Below are positions 17,389 to 27,431 of a stretch of 64,000 nt of DNA, in pieces. Source of the DNA: Bradyrhizobium diazoefficiens (GTDB taxonomy: Bacteria > Pseudomonadota > Alphaproteobacteria > Rhizobiales > Xanthobacteraceae); contig NZ_CP067041.1 in assembly GCF_016599855.1 (NCBI RefSeq), positions 6,850,501 to 6,914,500 on the forward strand. The letters run 5' to 3'. Under the pieces are notes generated by a model that saw only the letters and a list, made by a program, of their open reading frames with translations, was not told the origin of the DNA and searched no databases. Numbering within the stretch: the first letter of the stretch is position 1; each line of letters begins with the position of its first letter. The position numbers and the translations under genes are program-made.

Positions 17389-17901
17389 ATGACCGTTTTG
17401 ACCTGGTCCGACGATCGCGTCGAACAGCTGAAAAAGCTCTGGGAGGCCGGACTTTCGGCCAGCCAGATCGCCGCTGAGCTTGGGAATGTCACCCGCAACG
17501 CCGTGATCGGCAAGGTGCACAGGCTCGGCCTGTCCGGCCGTGCCAAAAGCCCGTCTTCGGCAGCTCCGCGGCCGCGCAAGGCGCGTCCCGCGCAGCACAT
17601 GATGCGGGTGAGCCGCCCGATCGCGCGCGGCAACACTGCGCTGGCGCAGGCCTTTGAGGTCGAGGTCGAGGCTGAGCCGGTCACCTACGACAACGTGGTG
17701 CCGATGAGCCAACGGCTTTCGTTGCTCGAACTGAACGAGGCGACCTGCCACTGGCCGGTCGGTGATCCCTCGAGCCCGGATTTCTTCTTCTGCGGCGGCA
17801 AGGCGCTGTCTGGCCTGCCCTACTGCGCCCAGCACTCGCGTGTGGCGTATCAGCCGGCCGCGGATCGCCGGCGCGCGGCTCCGAAGCCGAGCACGCGGTG
17901 A
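17389..17901 (+). CDS. gcrA: GcrA-family cell-cycle regulator
   Basis: A 170-aa protein. Residues 1-45 match the GcrA DNA-binding domain: TWSDDRVEQLKKLWEAGLSA, SQIAAELGNVTRNAVIGKVH, then RLGLSGRAK. A basic/proline linker is followed by the C-terminal domain that contacts RNA polymerase sigma70 (CHWPVGDPSSPDFFFCGGKA then LSGLPYCAQHSRVAYQ), with Cys residues placed as in the family. GGAAAGG precedes the ATG at 17389, which was chosen over 17359. GcrA activates promoters carrying CcrM-methylated GANTC sites in alphaproteobacteria. Confidence 0.95.
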   Translation: MTVLTWSDDRVEQLKKLWEAGLSASQIAAELGNVTRNAVIGKVHRLGLSGRAKSPSSAAPRPRKARPAQHMMRVSRPIARGNTALAQAFEVEVEAEPVTYDNVVPMSQRLSLLELNEATCHWPVGDPSSPDFFFCGGKALSGLPYCAQHSRVAYQPAADRRRAAPKPSTR

Positions 17902-17979
17902 GATTTGTAATCTAACACGACGGCGCCGCCTCGATATGACGGCGCTTCAACATACTCCGCTGTCGTCCCGGCGCAGGCC

Positions 17980-19467
17980 CTAGGGCATGCACATATCTGG
18001 GTGCGACGGATTGACTCAGGGCGAGGCGGGGGGATTCCAGAATCGGGAATCCGTGTGATTCCTATTGCGGCACTTCTGTTCGGATGGAGGTGCCGGCATG
18101 TTGTCACGAATTGACTGGACGTTGGGCCGGTTCGGGGATCGTCGTCTCGATAAAGGGGGGCGGCGCTTGTCGGACGCATGGTTGCTGGCAAGAATGTCTG
18201 CCTGCGGCAGCTCTCGAGAGGTGACCGGAGCCTGGAGGTGCGGTTCAACCGCTTTCTCGGCCACGACAAGGTGACAACAGAGCGGATCATCGAAAGCTGG
18301 AGTGAAAGCACGGTTGCAGCCGTCGAGGGTCGTCACGTTCTGGCGATCCAGGACACCAGTGAGATCCACTTCAACACCACACCGCAACGCCGTCGCGGGC
18401 TGGGGGAGATCGGCCATGGCAATAGTCACGGCGTGCTGCTGCACCCATTGCTGGCGGTGGATGCAGACAATGGCACCTGCCTGGGGCTTTTGAGCGGCGA
18501 GGTGTGGACGCGTGAGGGCCGTCGGACCGTCTCGCATGACAGCCGCGAGCTGTCAGACAAGGAATCGCAGCGCTGGATTGCCACCGCCCTTGCAGCCAAG
18601 CCGCGGTTGGCGAGCGCCACAGGGGTGACCCTGCTTGGTGACCGCGAGAGCGACATCTTTGCTCTTTATGCCAGCGCGGCCGAGCAGGGCTATCACGTGA
18701 TTGCCCGCAGCATGCATGATCGCAAGCTGGCCGACATGGCGGGCTTGTATGCAGCCATCGACGCCATGGTGTCGGTGGAGCGTCGCACGATCCAATTGCC
18801 TGCGCGTGCGCAACGGCCGGCACGTCAGGCCAATCTCGAACTTCGCTTTGGTGCAATCGAACTGGCTCGGCCGCAAAGCAAGTTCCTGCGCGATTTGCCG
18901 AAAAGCCTGCCTCTGGCCGTCGTCGATGTCCGCGAGATCAATGCCGGCCCCGACGTCGAGCCGCTGCACTGGTGCCTCCTCACCTCTCACGAGGTCGCAG
19001 CTGCGGAGGACGCCTGGCGCATCGTCGAATGGTACAAGCAGCGCTGGATCATCGAGCAGTTCTTCCGTATCCTCAAGACACAAGGCCTCAAGCTCGAGGA
19101 CAGCCAAATCGGTTCCGCCGATCGGCTCCTGAAGCTGGTGGCCATCGCTGCCAAAGCGGCTGTGATCACGATCCAGCTTCTACAAGCGCGTGACGGCAGC
19201 AAGCAGTCCGCCCACATCGCCTTCAACGCCAGCGAGATCGCAATGCTGGTTGCTCTAAACCAGCAGTACGAAGCCAAAAGTAAGCGGCTGAAGAACCCGC
19301 ATCTGCCCGACAGCTTGGCTTGGGCCGCCTGGATCATCGGCCGCCTCGGCGGCTGGGATGGCTACCCATCTTCCAGGCCGCCAGGCCCCATCACCTTCAG
19401 AAACGGTCTCCAATACTTCCATGCCGCCGCAGCCGGATGGAGCCTCAGAGATACGTGCATGCCCTAG
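17980..19467 (+). mobile_element. IS4-family insertion sequence, 1488 bp
   Basis: Terminal inverted repeats are CTAGGGCATGCAC-A-TATCT (17980-17998) and, at the right end read inward, CTAGGGCATGCAC-G-TATCT (19449-19467): 18 of 19 bases match. The flanks are GGCGCAGGCC (17970-17979) and GGCGAAGGCC (19468-19477), a 10-bp target duplication with one difference, as expected for the IS4 family (10-12 bp). The element holds a single transposase gene whose TAG stop is the last three bases of the right terminal repeat. Confidence 0.93.
18098..19467 (+). CDS. IS4-family DDE transposase, reading frame broken at a G6 run
   Basis: The N-terminal part MLSRIDWTLGRFGDRRLDKG starts at 18098, with GGAGG seven bases upstream. 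The main part (from 18178, ending 19467) is in the -1 frame relative to it. The join falls at six Gs (18155-18160). Reading one base back there gives DKGGAALVGRMVAGKNVCLR followed by QLSRGDRSLEVRFNRFL, a continuous family-like sequence. The body has the IS4 catalytic regions: HVLAIQDTSEIHF (first Asp), VTLLGDRESDIF (second Asp) and the YREK signature EWYKQRWIIEQFFRILKTQG. Full length would be about 456 aa. Either a one-base deletion killed the gene or -1 slippage on the G run restores it. Confidence 0.85.
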
Positions 19468-19623
19468 GGCGAAGGCCGGGACCCATAACCACCGGCAGAT
19501 GTGGTTACGAGGACTCGGAGTTACCCTTCTCGCGCAACAATTACGCCCTGGGGTTATGGGTCCCGGCCTTCGCCGGGACGACGACTGTGATCGTTGACGC
19601 AGCGAGCCTTACACTCCCCAACC

Positions 19624-20331
19624 TTACGTCTGCTCGGCCTTCGCAAAGCGATCATCGAGCGCGTAGCCGGCGCCGCGGACGGTGCGGATCGGGTCCTGCT
19701 CGCGGCCGAGATTGAGCAGCTTGCGCAGGCGGCCGATATGCACGTCGACGGTACGCTCGTCGATATAGATGTCGCGGCCCCAGACGCTGTCGAGCAGCTG
19801 CTCGCGCGAGAACACGCGGCCGGGATGCTCGAGGAAGAACTCCAGCAGGCGATATTCGGTCGGGCCGAGATCGATCGGCCGGCCCGACCGCGCCACGCGG
19901 CGCTTTTCGCGGTCGAGCTCGATATCGCCGAAAGCCAGGACGGTTGCGAGCCGCTCGGGACTTGCGCGCCGGAGCAGGCCCTTCACGCGCGCGAGCAGCT
20001 CGGGGACCGAGAACGGCTTGACGATGTAATCGTCGGCACCGGTGGCAAGGCCCCGCACGCGCTCGCTCTCTTCGCCCCGCGCGGTAAGCATGATGATCGG
20101 CAGTTGCTTGGTGTCGGACCGCGTACGCAGCCGGCGGCACAGCTCGATGCCTGAGAGCCCCGGCAGCATCCAATCGAGCACGATCAGATCGGGGATGTGC
20201 TCCTTGAGGCGGGTGTCGGCATCGTCGCCGCGCATCACCGTCTCGACGTCGTAGCCGTCGCCTTCGAGGTTGTAGCGGAGAAGCTCAGTCAAAGCTTCCT
20301 CGTCCTCAACCACCATAATGCGTGCGCCCAT
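19624..20331 (-). CDS. phoB: phosphate regulon response regulator
   Basis: A 235-aa OmpR-class regulator. The receiver domain has the acidic pair near residues 10-12 (VVEDEEALTELL), phospho-acceptor Asp53 (LIVLDWMLPGLSG) and the conserved Lys in DDYIVKPFS. The winged-helix C-terminal domain has RLLEFFLEHPGRVFSREQLL, WGRDIYIDERTVDVHIGRLR and RTVRGAGYALD. Phosphorylated by PhoR under phosphate starvation, it binds Pho boxes. It is the last gene of the pst-phoU-phoB run. Confidence 0.97.
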   Translation of the reverse strand: MGARIMVVEDEEALTELLRYNLEGDGYDVETVMRGDDADTRLKEHIPDLIVLDWMLPGLSGIELCRRLRTRSDTKQLPIIMLTARGEESERVRGLATGADDYIVKPFSVPELLARVKGLLRRASPERLATVLAFGDIELDREKRRVARSGRPIDLGPTEYRLLEFFLEHPGRVFSREQLLDSVWGRDIYIDERTVDVHIGRLRKLLNLGREQDPIRTVRGAGYALDDRFAKAEQT

Positions 20332-20353
20332 CGGGTCGTCGCTCCTTGCAAAA

Positions 20354-21070
20354 TCAGGTATTCGGGACCGTCGTGGCGAACGTCGTCATGTCGCCCTTCG
20401 GCCGCTTGTCGGTGATCGCCTGGCCTTCGATCATGTAGAACACGGTCTCGGCAATGTTGGTAGCGTGGTCGCCGATCCGCTCGATGTTCTTGGCGCAGAA
20501 CATCAGATGAATGCAGAACGAGATGTTGCGCGGATCCTCCATCATGTAGGTGAGGAGCTCGCGGAACAGCGAGGTGCAGATGGCGTCGACTTCCTCGTCG
20601 CCCTTCCACACCGCCATCGCCGCCGGCAGATCATGCGCGGCATAGGCGTCCAGCACCGACTTGACCTGCTGCTGCACGAGATCGGTCATGTGCTCGAGGC
20701 CGCGGAAAAGCTTGAGCGGATGGAAATCCGTCTCCAGCGCCGCGACGCGCTTGCCCATGTTCTTGGCGAGGTCGCCGATGCGCTCAAGATCGGTCGCAAC
20801 CCGCATGGCGCCGACGATCTCGCGCAGGTCGACCGCCATGGGCTGACGGCGGGCGATGGTGAGCACGGCGCGCTCCTCGATCTTCTTCTGGAGCGCATCG
20901 AGCTCGGCATCGATGGTCACGACGCGCTGGCCGAGCGCGATGTCGCGGCGGATCAGCGCGTCGACGGAATCGACGATCATGCGCTCGGCGATGCCGCCCA
21001 TTTCGGCGACCAGGCGCGTGAGTTCCTGGAGGTCGGTGTCGAAGGCTTTTGCGGTATGTTCAGAACCCAT
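20354..21070 (-). CDS. phoU: phosphate signalling protein PhoU
   Basis: A 238-aa all-helical protein made of two similar three-helix PhoU domains. E/D-rich metal-binding repeats are visible in both halves (DLERIGDLAKNMGKRV and KNIERIGDHATNIAETVFYM). PhoU links the Pst transporter to PhoR and keeps PhoB silent when phosphate is plentiful. It lies 11 bases downstream of pstB in the same operon. Confidence 0.96.
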   Translation of the reverse strand: MGSEHTAKAFDTDLQELTRLVAEMGGIAERMIVDSVDALIRRDIALGQRVVTIDAELDALQKKIEERAVLTIARRQPMAVDLREIVGAMRVATDLERIGDLAKNMGKRVAALETDFHPLKLFRGLEHMTDLVQQQVKSVLDAYAAHDLPAAMAVWKGDEEVDAICTSLFRELLTYMMEDPRNISFCIHLMFCAKNIERIGDHATNIAETVFYMIEGQAITDKRPKGDMTTFATTVPNT

Positions 21071-21081
21071 GTGCCGTCTCC

Positions 21082-21903
21082 TCAGCCGAACCGGCCGGTA
21101 ATGTAGTCCTGCGTGCGCCGGTCGGTCGGCGACGTGAAGATCTTGCTGGTGTCGTCGAACTCGATCAGCTCGCCGAGATACATGAAGGCGGTCTTGTCGG
21201 AGACGCGCGCCGCCTGCTGCATGTTGTGGGTCACGATCGCGATCGTGTAGTTCTCGGACAGCTCCTGGATCAGCTCCTCGACCTTGGCGGTCGAGATCGG
21301 ATCGAGCGCCGAGCAGGGTTCGTCGAACAAAATCACTTCAGGGCGCACCGCAACGGTGCGGGCGATGCAGAGGCGCTGCTGCTGGCCGCCGGAGAGCGAA
21401 AGGCCGGAGGCGTTGAGCTTGTCCTTGACCTCGTTCCACAGCGCGCCGCCGCGCAGCGCCTTCTCGACGCGGTCGTCCATCTCGGACTTCGAGATCTTTT
21501 CATAAAGGCGGATGCCGAACGCGATGTTCTCGTAGATCGTCATCGGGAACGGCGTCGGCTTCTGAAACACCATGCCGACACGGGCGCGAAGCAAATTGAG
21601 GTCGAGCTTGGTGTCGAGGATATTGGTCTGGTCAAGCATGAGCTGGCCGGTGGCGCGCTGGCCCGGATAGAGGTCGTACATCCGGTTGAAGATGCGCAGC
21701 AGGGTCGACTTGCCGCAGCCGGACGGGCCGATGAACGCCGTGACGCGGTTGGTGCCGAGCGCCAGATTGATGTTCTTCAGCGCGTGGTGTTCGCCGTAAT
21801 AGAAGTTGAGGTTGCGCACCGTCACCTTGGCGGGAGCTTCGGGCAGCGTTGGCGCTTGGGGAAGTCCACCGGACGCGCTCATCGATACGGAAAGATCACT
21901 CAT
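21082..21903 (-). CDS. pstB: phosphate ABC transporter ATP-binding protein
   Basis: A 273-aa ATPase. Walker A is [13 protein letters not shown], the signature motif [13 protein letters not shown], Walker [17 protein letters not shown], and the switch His is in [11 protein letters not shown]. The PstB-specific phrase GRFG ends the protein. AAAGGA precedes the ATG at 21903, and this start overlaps the pstA stop by the ATGA arrangement, which argues against the longer frame to 22002. It powers high-affinity phosphate import. Confidence 0.97.
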   Translation of the reverse strand: MSDLSVSMSASGGLPQAPTLPEAPAKVTVRNLNFYYGEHHALKNINLALGTNRVTAFIGPSGCGKSTLLRIFNRMYDLYPGQRATGQLMLDQTNILDTKLDLNLLRARVGMVFQKPTPFPMTIYENIAFGIRLYEKISKSEMDDRVEKALRGGALWNEVKDKLNASGLSLSGGQQQRLCIARTVAVRPEVILFDEPCSALDPISTAKVEELIQELSENYTIAIVTHNMQQAARVSDKTAFMYLGELIEFDDTSKIFTSPTDRRTQDYITGRFG

Positions 21904-22745
21904 TTTGCGGTCCTTTCGGCGCCAAGGATGCGCGCCCCAATGTTCAGGGCAAGCACGGTCAGGGTAATCAGCAGCGCACCGCTCCAGGCGAGCTGCTTCC
22001 AATAGGCGTAGGGGCTCTGAACGAAGTTGTTGATGGTGACCGGCAGGTTCGCCATTGTCTTGTTCAGGCCCAGGCTGAAGAACTGGTTCGACAGCGCCGT
22101 GAACAGCAGCGGCGCGGTCTCACCGGCGACGCGGGCGGTGGCGAGCAGCACGCCGGTGATGAGACCCGAGCGGGCGGCGCGATAAGCGATCCGCTTGATC
22201 ACCAGCGAGCGCGGCAGGCCAAGCGCAGAAGCCGCCTCGCGCAGCGCGTTAGGTACCAGGAGCAGCATGTCTTCGGTCGTGCGCAACACCACGGGGATCA
22301 CGATGACGGCGAGCGCGAGCGAGCCTGCGATCGCCGAGAAGCCGCGCATCGGCACCACCACCGCGCCGTAGATGAACAGGCCGATGATGATCGAGGGCGC
22401 CGACAGCAGGATATCGTTGATGAAGCGGATCACCGAGGTCAGCTTGTCGTTGCGGCCGTACTCGGCGAGATAAGTGCCGGCGAACAGGCCGAGCGGCGCG
22501 CCGATGCCGACGCCGATCACGGTCATGATCAGCGAGCCGACGATGGCGTTGCGCAGGCCGCCTTCGCTCGAGCCCGGAGGCGGCGTGTCCGCGACGAACA
22601 GATCAAGGTTCAGGCCTGCCAAGCCGTTGTAGAGCAGCGTGATCAGGATCAGCGCGAGCCAGGTGACGCCGAAGGCGGCGGCACCGATGCAGAGCCCGCG
22701 CACGAAGATGTCCTTGCGGCGACGGCGTGAGTAGATCGGGTTCAT
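21900..22745 (-). CDS. pstA: phosphate ABC transporter permease PstA
   Basis: A permease of about 281 aa with around six membrane helices and the cytoplasmic EAA loop [20 protein letters not shown]. The N-terminus is basic ([17 protein letters not shown]). The start at 22745 lies one base beyond the pstC stop, a close coupling that favours it over the ATG at 22769 inside pstC. It forms the channel with PstC. Confidence 0.95.
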   Translation of the reverse strand: MNPIYSRRRRKDIFVRGLCIGAAAFGVTWLALILITLLYNGLAGLNLDLFVADTPPPGSSEGGLRNAIVGSLIMTVIGVGIGAPLGLFAGTYLAEYGRNDKLTSVIRFINDILLSAPSIIIGLFIYGAVVVPMRGFSAIAGSLALAVIVIPVVLRTTEDMLLLVPNALREAASALGLPRSLVIKRIAYRAARSGLITGVLLATARVAGETAPLLFTALSNQFFSLGLNKTMANLPVTINNFVQSPYAYWKQLAWSGALLITLTVLALNIGARILGAERTAK

Positions 22746-22746
22746 C

Positions 22747-23736
22747 TTAGTTCCCAGCCTTCTTTTCAAGGCGCATCAGCATCAGTCGCGCGGCGGCCAG
22801 CACGAAGAACGTTAGCACGAACAGCAGAAGGCCGAGCAGGATCAGACCGGACTGGTGCAGGCCGTCGCTCTCGGCGAACTCGGATGCGATCGCGGCCGAA
22901 ATCGTGGTGCCGGGGGCGAAGATCGACGACGAGATGCGGAACGAGTTGCCGATGATGAAGGTCACCGCCATGGTCTCGCCGAGCGCGCGGCCCAGCGCCA
23001 GCATGACGCCGCCGATGACGCCGACACGGGTGTAGGGGATTACGACACTGCGGACGACTTCCCAAGTGGTGCAGCCGACCCCGTAAGCGGCCTCCTTCAG
23101 CACCGGCGGCACCGTCTTGAACACGTCGACTGAGATCGAGGTGATGAAGGGCAGCACCATGATCGCGAGGATCAGCGCGGCGTTGAACAGGCTGAGATAG
23201 GACGGCGGGCCGGCAAAGATCGCGCCGAGCACGGGAACGCCGTCGAAAATCTTGATCATGAAGGGCTGGAACGTGTTGGCGAGGAACGGGCCGAGCACGA
23301 AGAAGCCCCACATACCGTAGATGATCGAGGGAATGCCGGCGAGCAGCTCGATCGCCATGCCGATCGGGCGGCGCAGCCATTGCGGGCAGAGCTCGGTCAG
23401 GAAGATCGCGATGCCCAGACCAACCGGAATGGCGATCAGCATCGCGATGAAGGAGGTGACGAGCGTGCCGTACATCGGTCCGAGCGCGCCGAGCACAGGC
23501 GGATCCGCCGACGGCGCCCAGCGCTGCGTCCACAGGAACGCGAAGCCGTATTCCTTCATCGCCGGGACGGCGCCGATGATCAGCGAAACGATGATGCCGC
23601 CGAGAATGAGAAGAACCGAAATCGCGCTGAGCCGCGTGATCCAGTAGAAGGTGACGTCGCCGAGCTTGAATGCGCTCAAAGCCTTGGCACGATCATACGG
23701 ACCGGCGGCATCAATTACATTGCTCTCGACAGCCAT
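22747..23736 (-). CDS. pstC: phosphate ABC transporter permease PstC
   Basis: A permease of about 329 aa with six membrane spans. It contains the EAA-type loop [20 protein letters not shown] and the family segment [17 protein letters not shown]. The start at 23736 ([10 protein letters not shown]) was chosen; the frame remains open to 23880, but that part (rich in Arg/His) does not look like protein. The gap to pstS is about 150 bases. Confidence 0.94.
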   Translation of the reverse strand: MAVESNVIDAAGPYDRAKALSAFKLGDVTFYWITRLSAISVLLILGGIIVSLIIGAVPAMKEYGFAFLWTQRWAPSADPPVLGALGPMYGTLVTSFIAMLIAIPVGLGIAIFLTELCPQWLRRPIGMAIELLAGIPSIIYGMWGFFVLGPFLANTFQPFMIKIFDGVPVLGAIFAGPPSYLSLFNAALILAIMVLPFITSISVDVFKTVPPVLKEAAYGVGCTTWEVVRSVVIPYTRVGVIGGVMLALGRALGETMAVTFIIGNSFRISSSIFAPGTTISAAIASEFAESDGLHQSGLILLGLLLFVLTFFVLAAARLMLMRLEKKAGN

Positions 23737-23885
23737 ATCTGCCACGCCGATCCCCTGTACCAATAATATACGCTTTTGGTTGGTCTCGTGCCCCGGATAG
23801 AGCGCGAGGCTGATCCGGGGCCGAAAAGTCGTGTGGTCCGCGGTGCGGCCGTTGGAGGCCGCATCGCGTCCAGAGGGCAAAGAGC

Positions 23886-24899
23886 TTAGCTCTTGATGTC
23901 AGCCGACCAGGTCTTCTCGATCAGCTTCACGACGTTGCTAGGCATCGGGATGTAGTCGAGCTCTTCGGCAGACTTCGCACCCTTGTCAAAGGCGAACTTG
24001 AAGAACTTCAGCGCTTCCTGCGAGGCGGCTTTGTCGGCGGCTTCCTTGTGCATCAGCACGAAGGTCGTCGCGACGATTGGCCAGGACTTGTCGCCGGGCT
24101 GGTCGGTGAGGATCAGGTAGTAGCCCGGAGCGCTGGTCCAGTCGGCGTTGGAAGCGGCGGCCTGGAACGACTCGTTGGTCGGGTCGACGGTCTTGCCGGC
24201 CTTGTTGACCATCTTGGTGTAGGTCAGCTTGTTCTGCTTGGCATAGGCGTATTCGACATAGCCGATCGAATTCTTGGTTTGGGCGATATTGCCGGCAACA
24301 CCTTCGTTGCCCTTGGCGCCGACGCCAACCGGCCACTCGACGGCGGTGCCTTCACCGACCTTGCTCTTCCAGTCGGCGCTGGCCTTGGAGAGGTAGTTGG
24401 TGAAGTTGAAGGTGGTGCCCGAACCGTCCGCGCGGTGAACGACCGAGATCGCATCCGACGGCAGCTTGGCGCTCGGGTTCAGCTTCTTGATCGCAGCGTC
24501 ATCCCACTTGGTGATCTTGCCGACGAAGATGTCGGCGAGGGTGGGGCCGTCGAGAACGAGTTCGCCGGCCTTCACGCCTTCAATGTTAACAACCGGGACG
24601 ATACCGCCCATGATCATCGGCCATTGAGCGAAGCCGTCCTTCTGGAGCTGATCCACCTTCAACGGAGCGTCGGTCGCGCCGAAGGTCACGGTCTTGGCTT
24701 GGATCTGCTTGATGCCGGCGCCGGAACCGATCGACTGGTAGTTAACGCCGTTGCCCGTCTCCTTCTTGTAGGCATCGGCCCACTTGGAGAGGACGGGGAA
24801 AATGAAGGTCGAGCCGGCACCGGTGATGTCGGCAGCGAAAGCCGTCGTCGTCGTTGCGGCGACCAAGCCGGCAGCGACGATCGTCTTGATGAAATTCAT
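23886..24899 (-). CDS. pstS: periplasmic phosphate-binding protein
   Basis: A 337-aa protein. Residues 1-23 are a signal peptide ([20 protein letters not shown] followed by [12 protein letters not shown]). PstS features follow: [40 protein letters not shown] and [18 protein letters not shown] (phosphate-binding Arg/Asp/Ser/Thr). It hands phosphate to PstCA. GGAGA precedes the ATG at 24899. A Pho box lies 100-117 bases upstream, so this gene has its own PhoB-dependent promoter inside the phoR-pst run. Confidence 0.97.
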   Translation of the reverse strand: MNFIKTIVAAGLVAATTTTAFAADITGAGSTFIFPVLSKWADAYKKETGNGVNYQSIGSGAGIKQIQAKTVTFGATDAPLKVDQLQKDGFAQWPMIMGGIVPVVNIEGVKAGELVLDGPTLADIFVGKITKWDDAAIKKLNPSAKLPSDAISVVHRADGSGTTFNFTNYLSKASADWKSKVGEGTAVEWPVGVGAKGNEGVAGNIAQTKNSIGYVEYAYAKQNKLTYTKMVNKAGKTVDPTNESFQAAASNADWTSAPGYYLILTDQPGDKSWPIVATTFVLMHKEAADKAASQEALKFFKFAFDKGAKSAEELDYIPMPSNVVKLIEKTWSADIKS

Positions 24900-24998
24900 G
24901 CTGGTCTCCATACTGGGGAGCGAAGCGCCATCCGCGCCCGATCGCGCTCCCCGCGCCGCCCCTTTAGGAGCGGTCGGCTGAGCTTTTACGAAGGTTTC

Positions 24999-25016
24999 GT
25001 GACAGTCGGATGACAG
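24999..25016 (-). promoter_or_regulatory. Pho box (PhoB-binding site) upstream of pstS
   Basis: The minus strand reads CTGTCATCCGACTGTCAC: two 7-bp direct repeats CTGTCAT and CTGTCAC separated by 4 bases, close to the Pho-box consensus. It lies about 100 bp before the pstS start and after the phoR stop. Confidence 0.88.
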
Positions 25017-25049
25017 ACTCAAGCAACTGAAATCGCTTGGGTTTTCGAC

Positions 25050-26342
25050 CTAAACTAAAGTCTTAGCTGGGGGAAAACAGGCGGCGAACGTGGCGCCCTG
25101 CTTGGGCACGCTTTCGATCAAAAGACGGCCGCGATGGCGGTTAAGAATATGTTTCACCAGCGATAATCCAAGCCCGGTCCCGCCCTGGGAGCGGCTGTCG
25201 CCGACATCCACCCGGTAGAAGCGCTCGGTCAGGCGTGGCAGGTGCTCCGGCGCGATGCCGGGGCCGAAATCGCGCACCATGACCCGGATTTCCTGAGTTC
25301 CATCAGGCGCCGGCATCGTAGTCAGCGACACGATGACGCGTCCGCCCGAGGCGCCGTATTTGAGCGCGTTCTCTATCAGATTCTCGAAGAGACGCAGCAG
25401 CTCTTCGCGGTCGCCGGCGATCATGACCGGCGCTTCCGGCAAATGGGTCTCGACCTCGACCTGGCGTTCGCGGGCCAGCGGCTCGAGCCCGTCGGCGACC
25501 TGCAAGATGATCGGCAACAGGTCGACCAGGGTATCCGGCCGGACATGGGCCGACAGCTCCACCCGCGACAGCGACAAGAGATCGTCGATCAGGCGCGCCA
25601 TGCGGGTCGCCTGGTTGTGCATGATGCCAAGGAAGCGCTCGCGTGCCTTGGGATCGTCCTTGGCCTGGCCCTGGAGCGTATCGATGAAGCCGGAGAGTGC
25701 CGCCAGCGGCGTGCGCAATTCATGGCTGGCATTGGCGACGAAGTCGGCGCGCATCTCCTCGACCCGGCGCAGCGGCGTCTGGTCATGGAAGGTCATCAGC
25801 ATGCATTTGTCGGCGCCGCCGAAATTGGTCGGCACCGGCACCGGGGTGATGATCAGCTCCATCCAGCGATCGACCGGCACATGGTCGAGATAGGTCGCGC
25901 GCCGCGGCTCGGTGGTCGCAATGGACTCGCGCAGCGCCGTGATGATCTCCGGCGAGCGCAGCGCGAACTGAGCGAGCTCGTTCTTGCGTAGCGCCGGCGC
26001 AAGCTGGGCGGCGGCGGCGTTGAGATGGATGACGCGGCCGGCGCGGTCGAGCAGCACCGCCGGGTCCGGCATGCCGGCGACCACGGCCGCCACCGCCGCG
26101 CTCTCGACCGGATTGACGCGGCGGGTGTCCTCGCGCGAGGCAGCGGTGTCGTGCAGCCGCCACGGGATCAGCGCGGCGGCCGCGATGCAGAGGAATACCG
26201 ACGCTGCCCGGATCGCCGACAATTCGCCGAGCGAGACCACCACCGACAGCGCCAGCGCCGCGGCGATCAGGATGACGGTCGAATGCCGCAGCCGGTCGGA
26301 CCACGGCTGAGCGGAGGGAGACGATGGAGCGTCGATCGCCAT
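25050..26342 (-). CDS. phoR: phosphate regulon sensor histidine kinase
   Basis: A 430-aa kinase. Two N-terminal membrane helices (VILIAAALALSVVVSLGELS and IRAASVFLCIAAAALIPWRL) precede a PAS domain (MPDPAVLLDRAGRVIHLNAA) and a HisKA domain with the phospho-His in FVANASHELRTPLAALSGFI. The ATPase domain has an N box (LIENALKYGASGGRV), DFGPGIAPEHLPRLTERFYR and GGTGLGLSLVKHIL. PhoR phosphorylates PhoB. Placement before pstSCAB-phoU-phoB matches other Rhizobiales. Confidence 0.96.
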   Translation of the reverse strand: MAIDAPSSPSAQPWSDRLRHSTVILIAAALALSVVVSLGELSAIRAASVFLCIAAAALIPWRLHDTAASREDTRRVNPVESAAVAAVVAGMPDPAVLLDRAGRVIHLNAAAAQLAPALRKNELAQFALRSPEIITALRESIATTEPRRATYLDHVPVDRWMELIITPVPVPTNFGGADKCMLMTFHDQTPLRRVEEMRADFVANASHELRTPLAALSGFIDTLQGQAKDDPKARERFLGIMHNQATRMARLIDDLLSLSRVELSAHVRPDTLVDLLPIILQVADGLEPLARERQVEVETHLPEAPVMIAGDREELLRLFENLIENALKYGASGGRVIVSLTTMPAPDGTQEIRVMVRDFGPGIAPEHLPRLTERFYRVDVGDSRSQGGTGLGLSLVKHILNRHRGRLLIESVPKQGATFAACFPPAKTLV

Positions 26343-26375
26343 CGGGGCGGGCTTCTCCTTAAGGGCTTGCGCCGG

Positions 26376-27431
26376 TCAGACGCCGCTGTCTCTGCGTTCT
26401 CTCACATAGGCGGCTTTAGGCGGCGGGCCTGGATCGAGCTTGAGCGCCGCCTGCTGCAGGCGCTTCGATCGCGCGCCGATGATAACCTCGCGAAACGTCA
26501 GCAAGATTACAGAGATGACGAAAGGCGACAGATAATAGAGGACCCGGAACAGCAGCATGCCGCCGAGCAGCTCCTCGCGGTCCATCTGCCAGAGGCCGAC
26601 CAGCATGGCAGCGTCGAACACCCCGAGCCCGCCGGGCGAATGGCTGGCGAAGCCGAGCAGCGTCGCCGAGACGAAGATGACCGCGACGACGACGAAGCCG
26701 AGATTGGGCTCGTCGGGGACCAGTACGTACATCGCGAGCGCGCAGAAGCCGAGATCGATGATGCCGATCGCGATCTGGAGCAAGGTCAGCGGACCGCCCG
26801 GCAGCACCACGGTCCAGGGGCCGCGACCGACCACCCGTTTCTGGGTCCAGACCCAGACCACGTATCCGACCAGGGCGACGATGATCATCATCGCGATCAC
26901 CCGGTTCAGCCAGGGCGGCAGCTGGTCGATCGCAGCAGCTGCCTCCGGATGGTAGGTGATGCCCAGGCCCAGCACGGCGGCGTTGCCGAGCCAGAAGGTC
27001 AGGCCGGCGAGGAAGCAGATTTTTGCGACGTCGATCGCGTTCAGGCCATGGGCCGAATAGATGCGGTAGCGCACGGCGCCGCCGGTGAAGACGCTGGCGC
27101 CGACATTGTGGCCGATCGAGTAGCTGGTGAAGGCCGCAAGCGCGTTGATGCGATAGGGCACGTGGGAATGGCCGATCGCGCGCACGGCGAACAGATCGTA
27201 GAACGTCAGCGTGAAATAGCCCGCAGCGACGAACAGCGCCGCCATCGCGATCTGGCGCGGCTCGGTGCTCTTGATCGCCTCGATCACCTCGTTGGTGTCG
27301 ATGCCGCGCAACATATGGTAGAGCACATAGCAAGCGATGCCGATGACCGCGACGCTGGTCACAACTCCAAGCTTATGCAGGATTTGCTTCTGGCGCAGAA
27401 ACGTCATCGCCCTGCGTATGGCTTCCAGCAT
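26376..27431 (-). CDS. YbhN/UPF0104-family membrane protein (lysylphosphatidylglycerol synthase TM-domain type)
   Basis: A 351-aa protein with about eight membrane helices. It resembles the flippase-like transmembrane domain of MprF: YFTLTFYDLFAVRAIGHSHV, AFTSYSIGHNVGASVFTGGA and VRYRIYSAHGLNAIDVAKIC, plus GFASHSPGGLGVFDAAML. These are the conserved blocks of the UPF0104/YbhN group. There is no aminoacyl-transferase domain. A role in lipid translocation or modification is inferred from the family. It lies 33 bases upstream of phoR on the same strand and may share its transcript. Confidence 0.85.
   Translation of the reverse strand: MLEAIRRAMTFLRQKQILHKLGVVTSVAVIGIACYVLYHMLRGIDTNEVIEAIKSTEPRQIAMAALFVAAGYFTLTFYDLFAVRAIGHSHVPYRINALAAFTSYSIGHNVGASVFTGGAVRYRIYSAHGLNAIDVAKICFLAGLTFWLGNAAVLGLGITYHPEAAAAIDQLPPWLNRVIAMMIIVALVGYVVWVWTQKRVVGRGPWTVVLPGGPLTLLQIAIGIIDLGFCALAMYVLVPDEPNLGFVVVAVIFVSATLLGFASHSPGGLGVFDAAMLVGLWQMDREELLGGMLLFRVLYYLSPFVISVILLTFREVIIGARSKRLQQAALKLDPGPPPKAAYVRERRDSGV

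Larger units (their letters stand above)
17962..19583. repeat. palindromic repeat, family B, split by the IS4 element
   Basis: The left arm GTCGTCCCGGC begins at 17962 and is cut at 17979. The element resumes at 19478 with GGGACCCATAACCACC and ends at 19583 with GGTTATGGGTCCCGGCC and GCCGGGACGAC. Removing the IS and one copy of the 10-bp duplication restores a continuous inverted repeat like that at 14638-14788. Confidence 0.85.
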
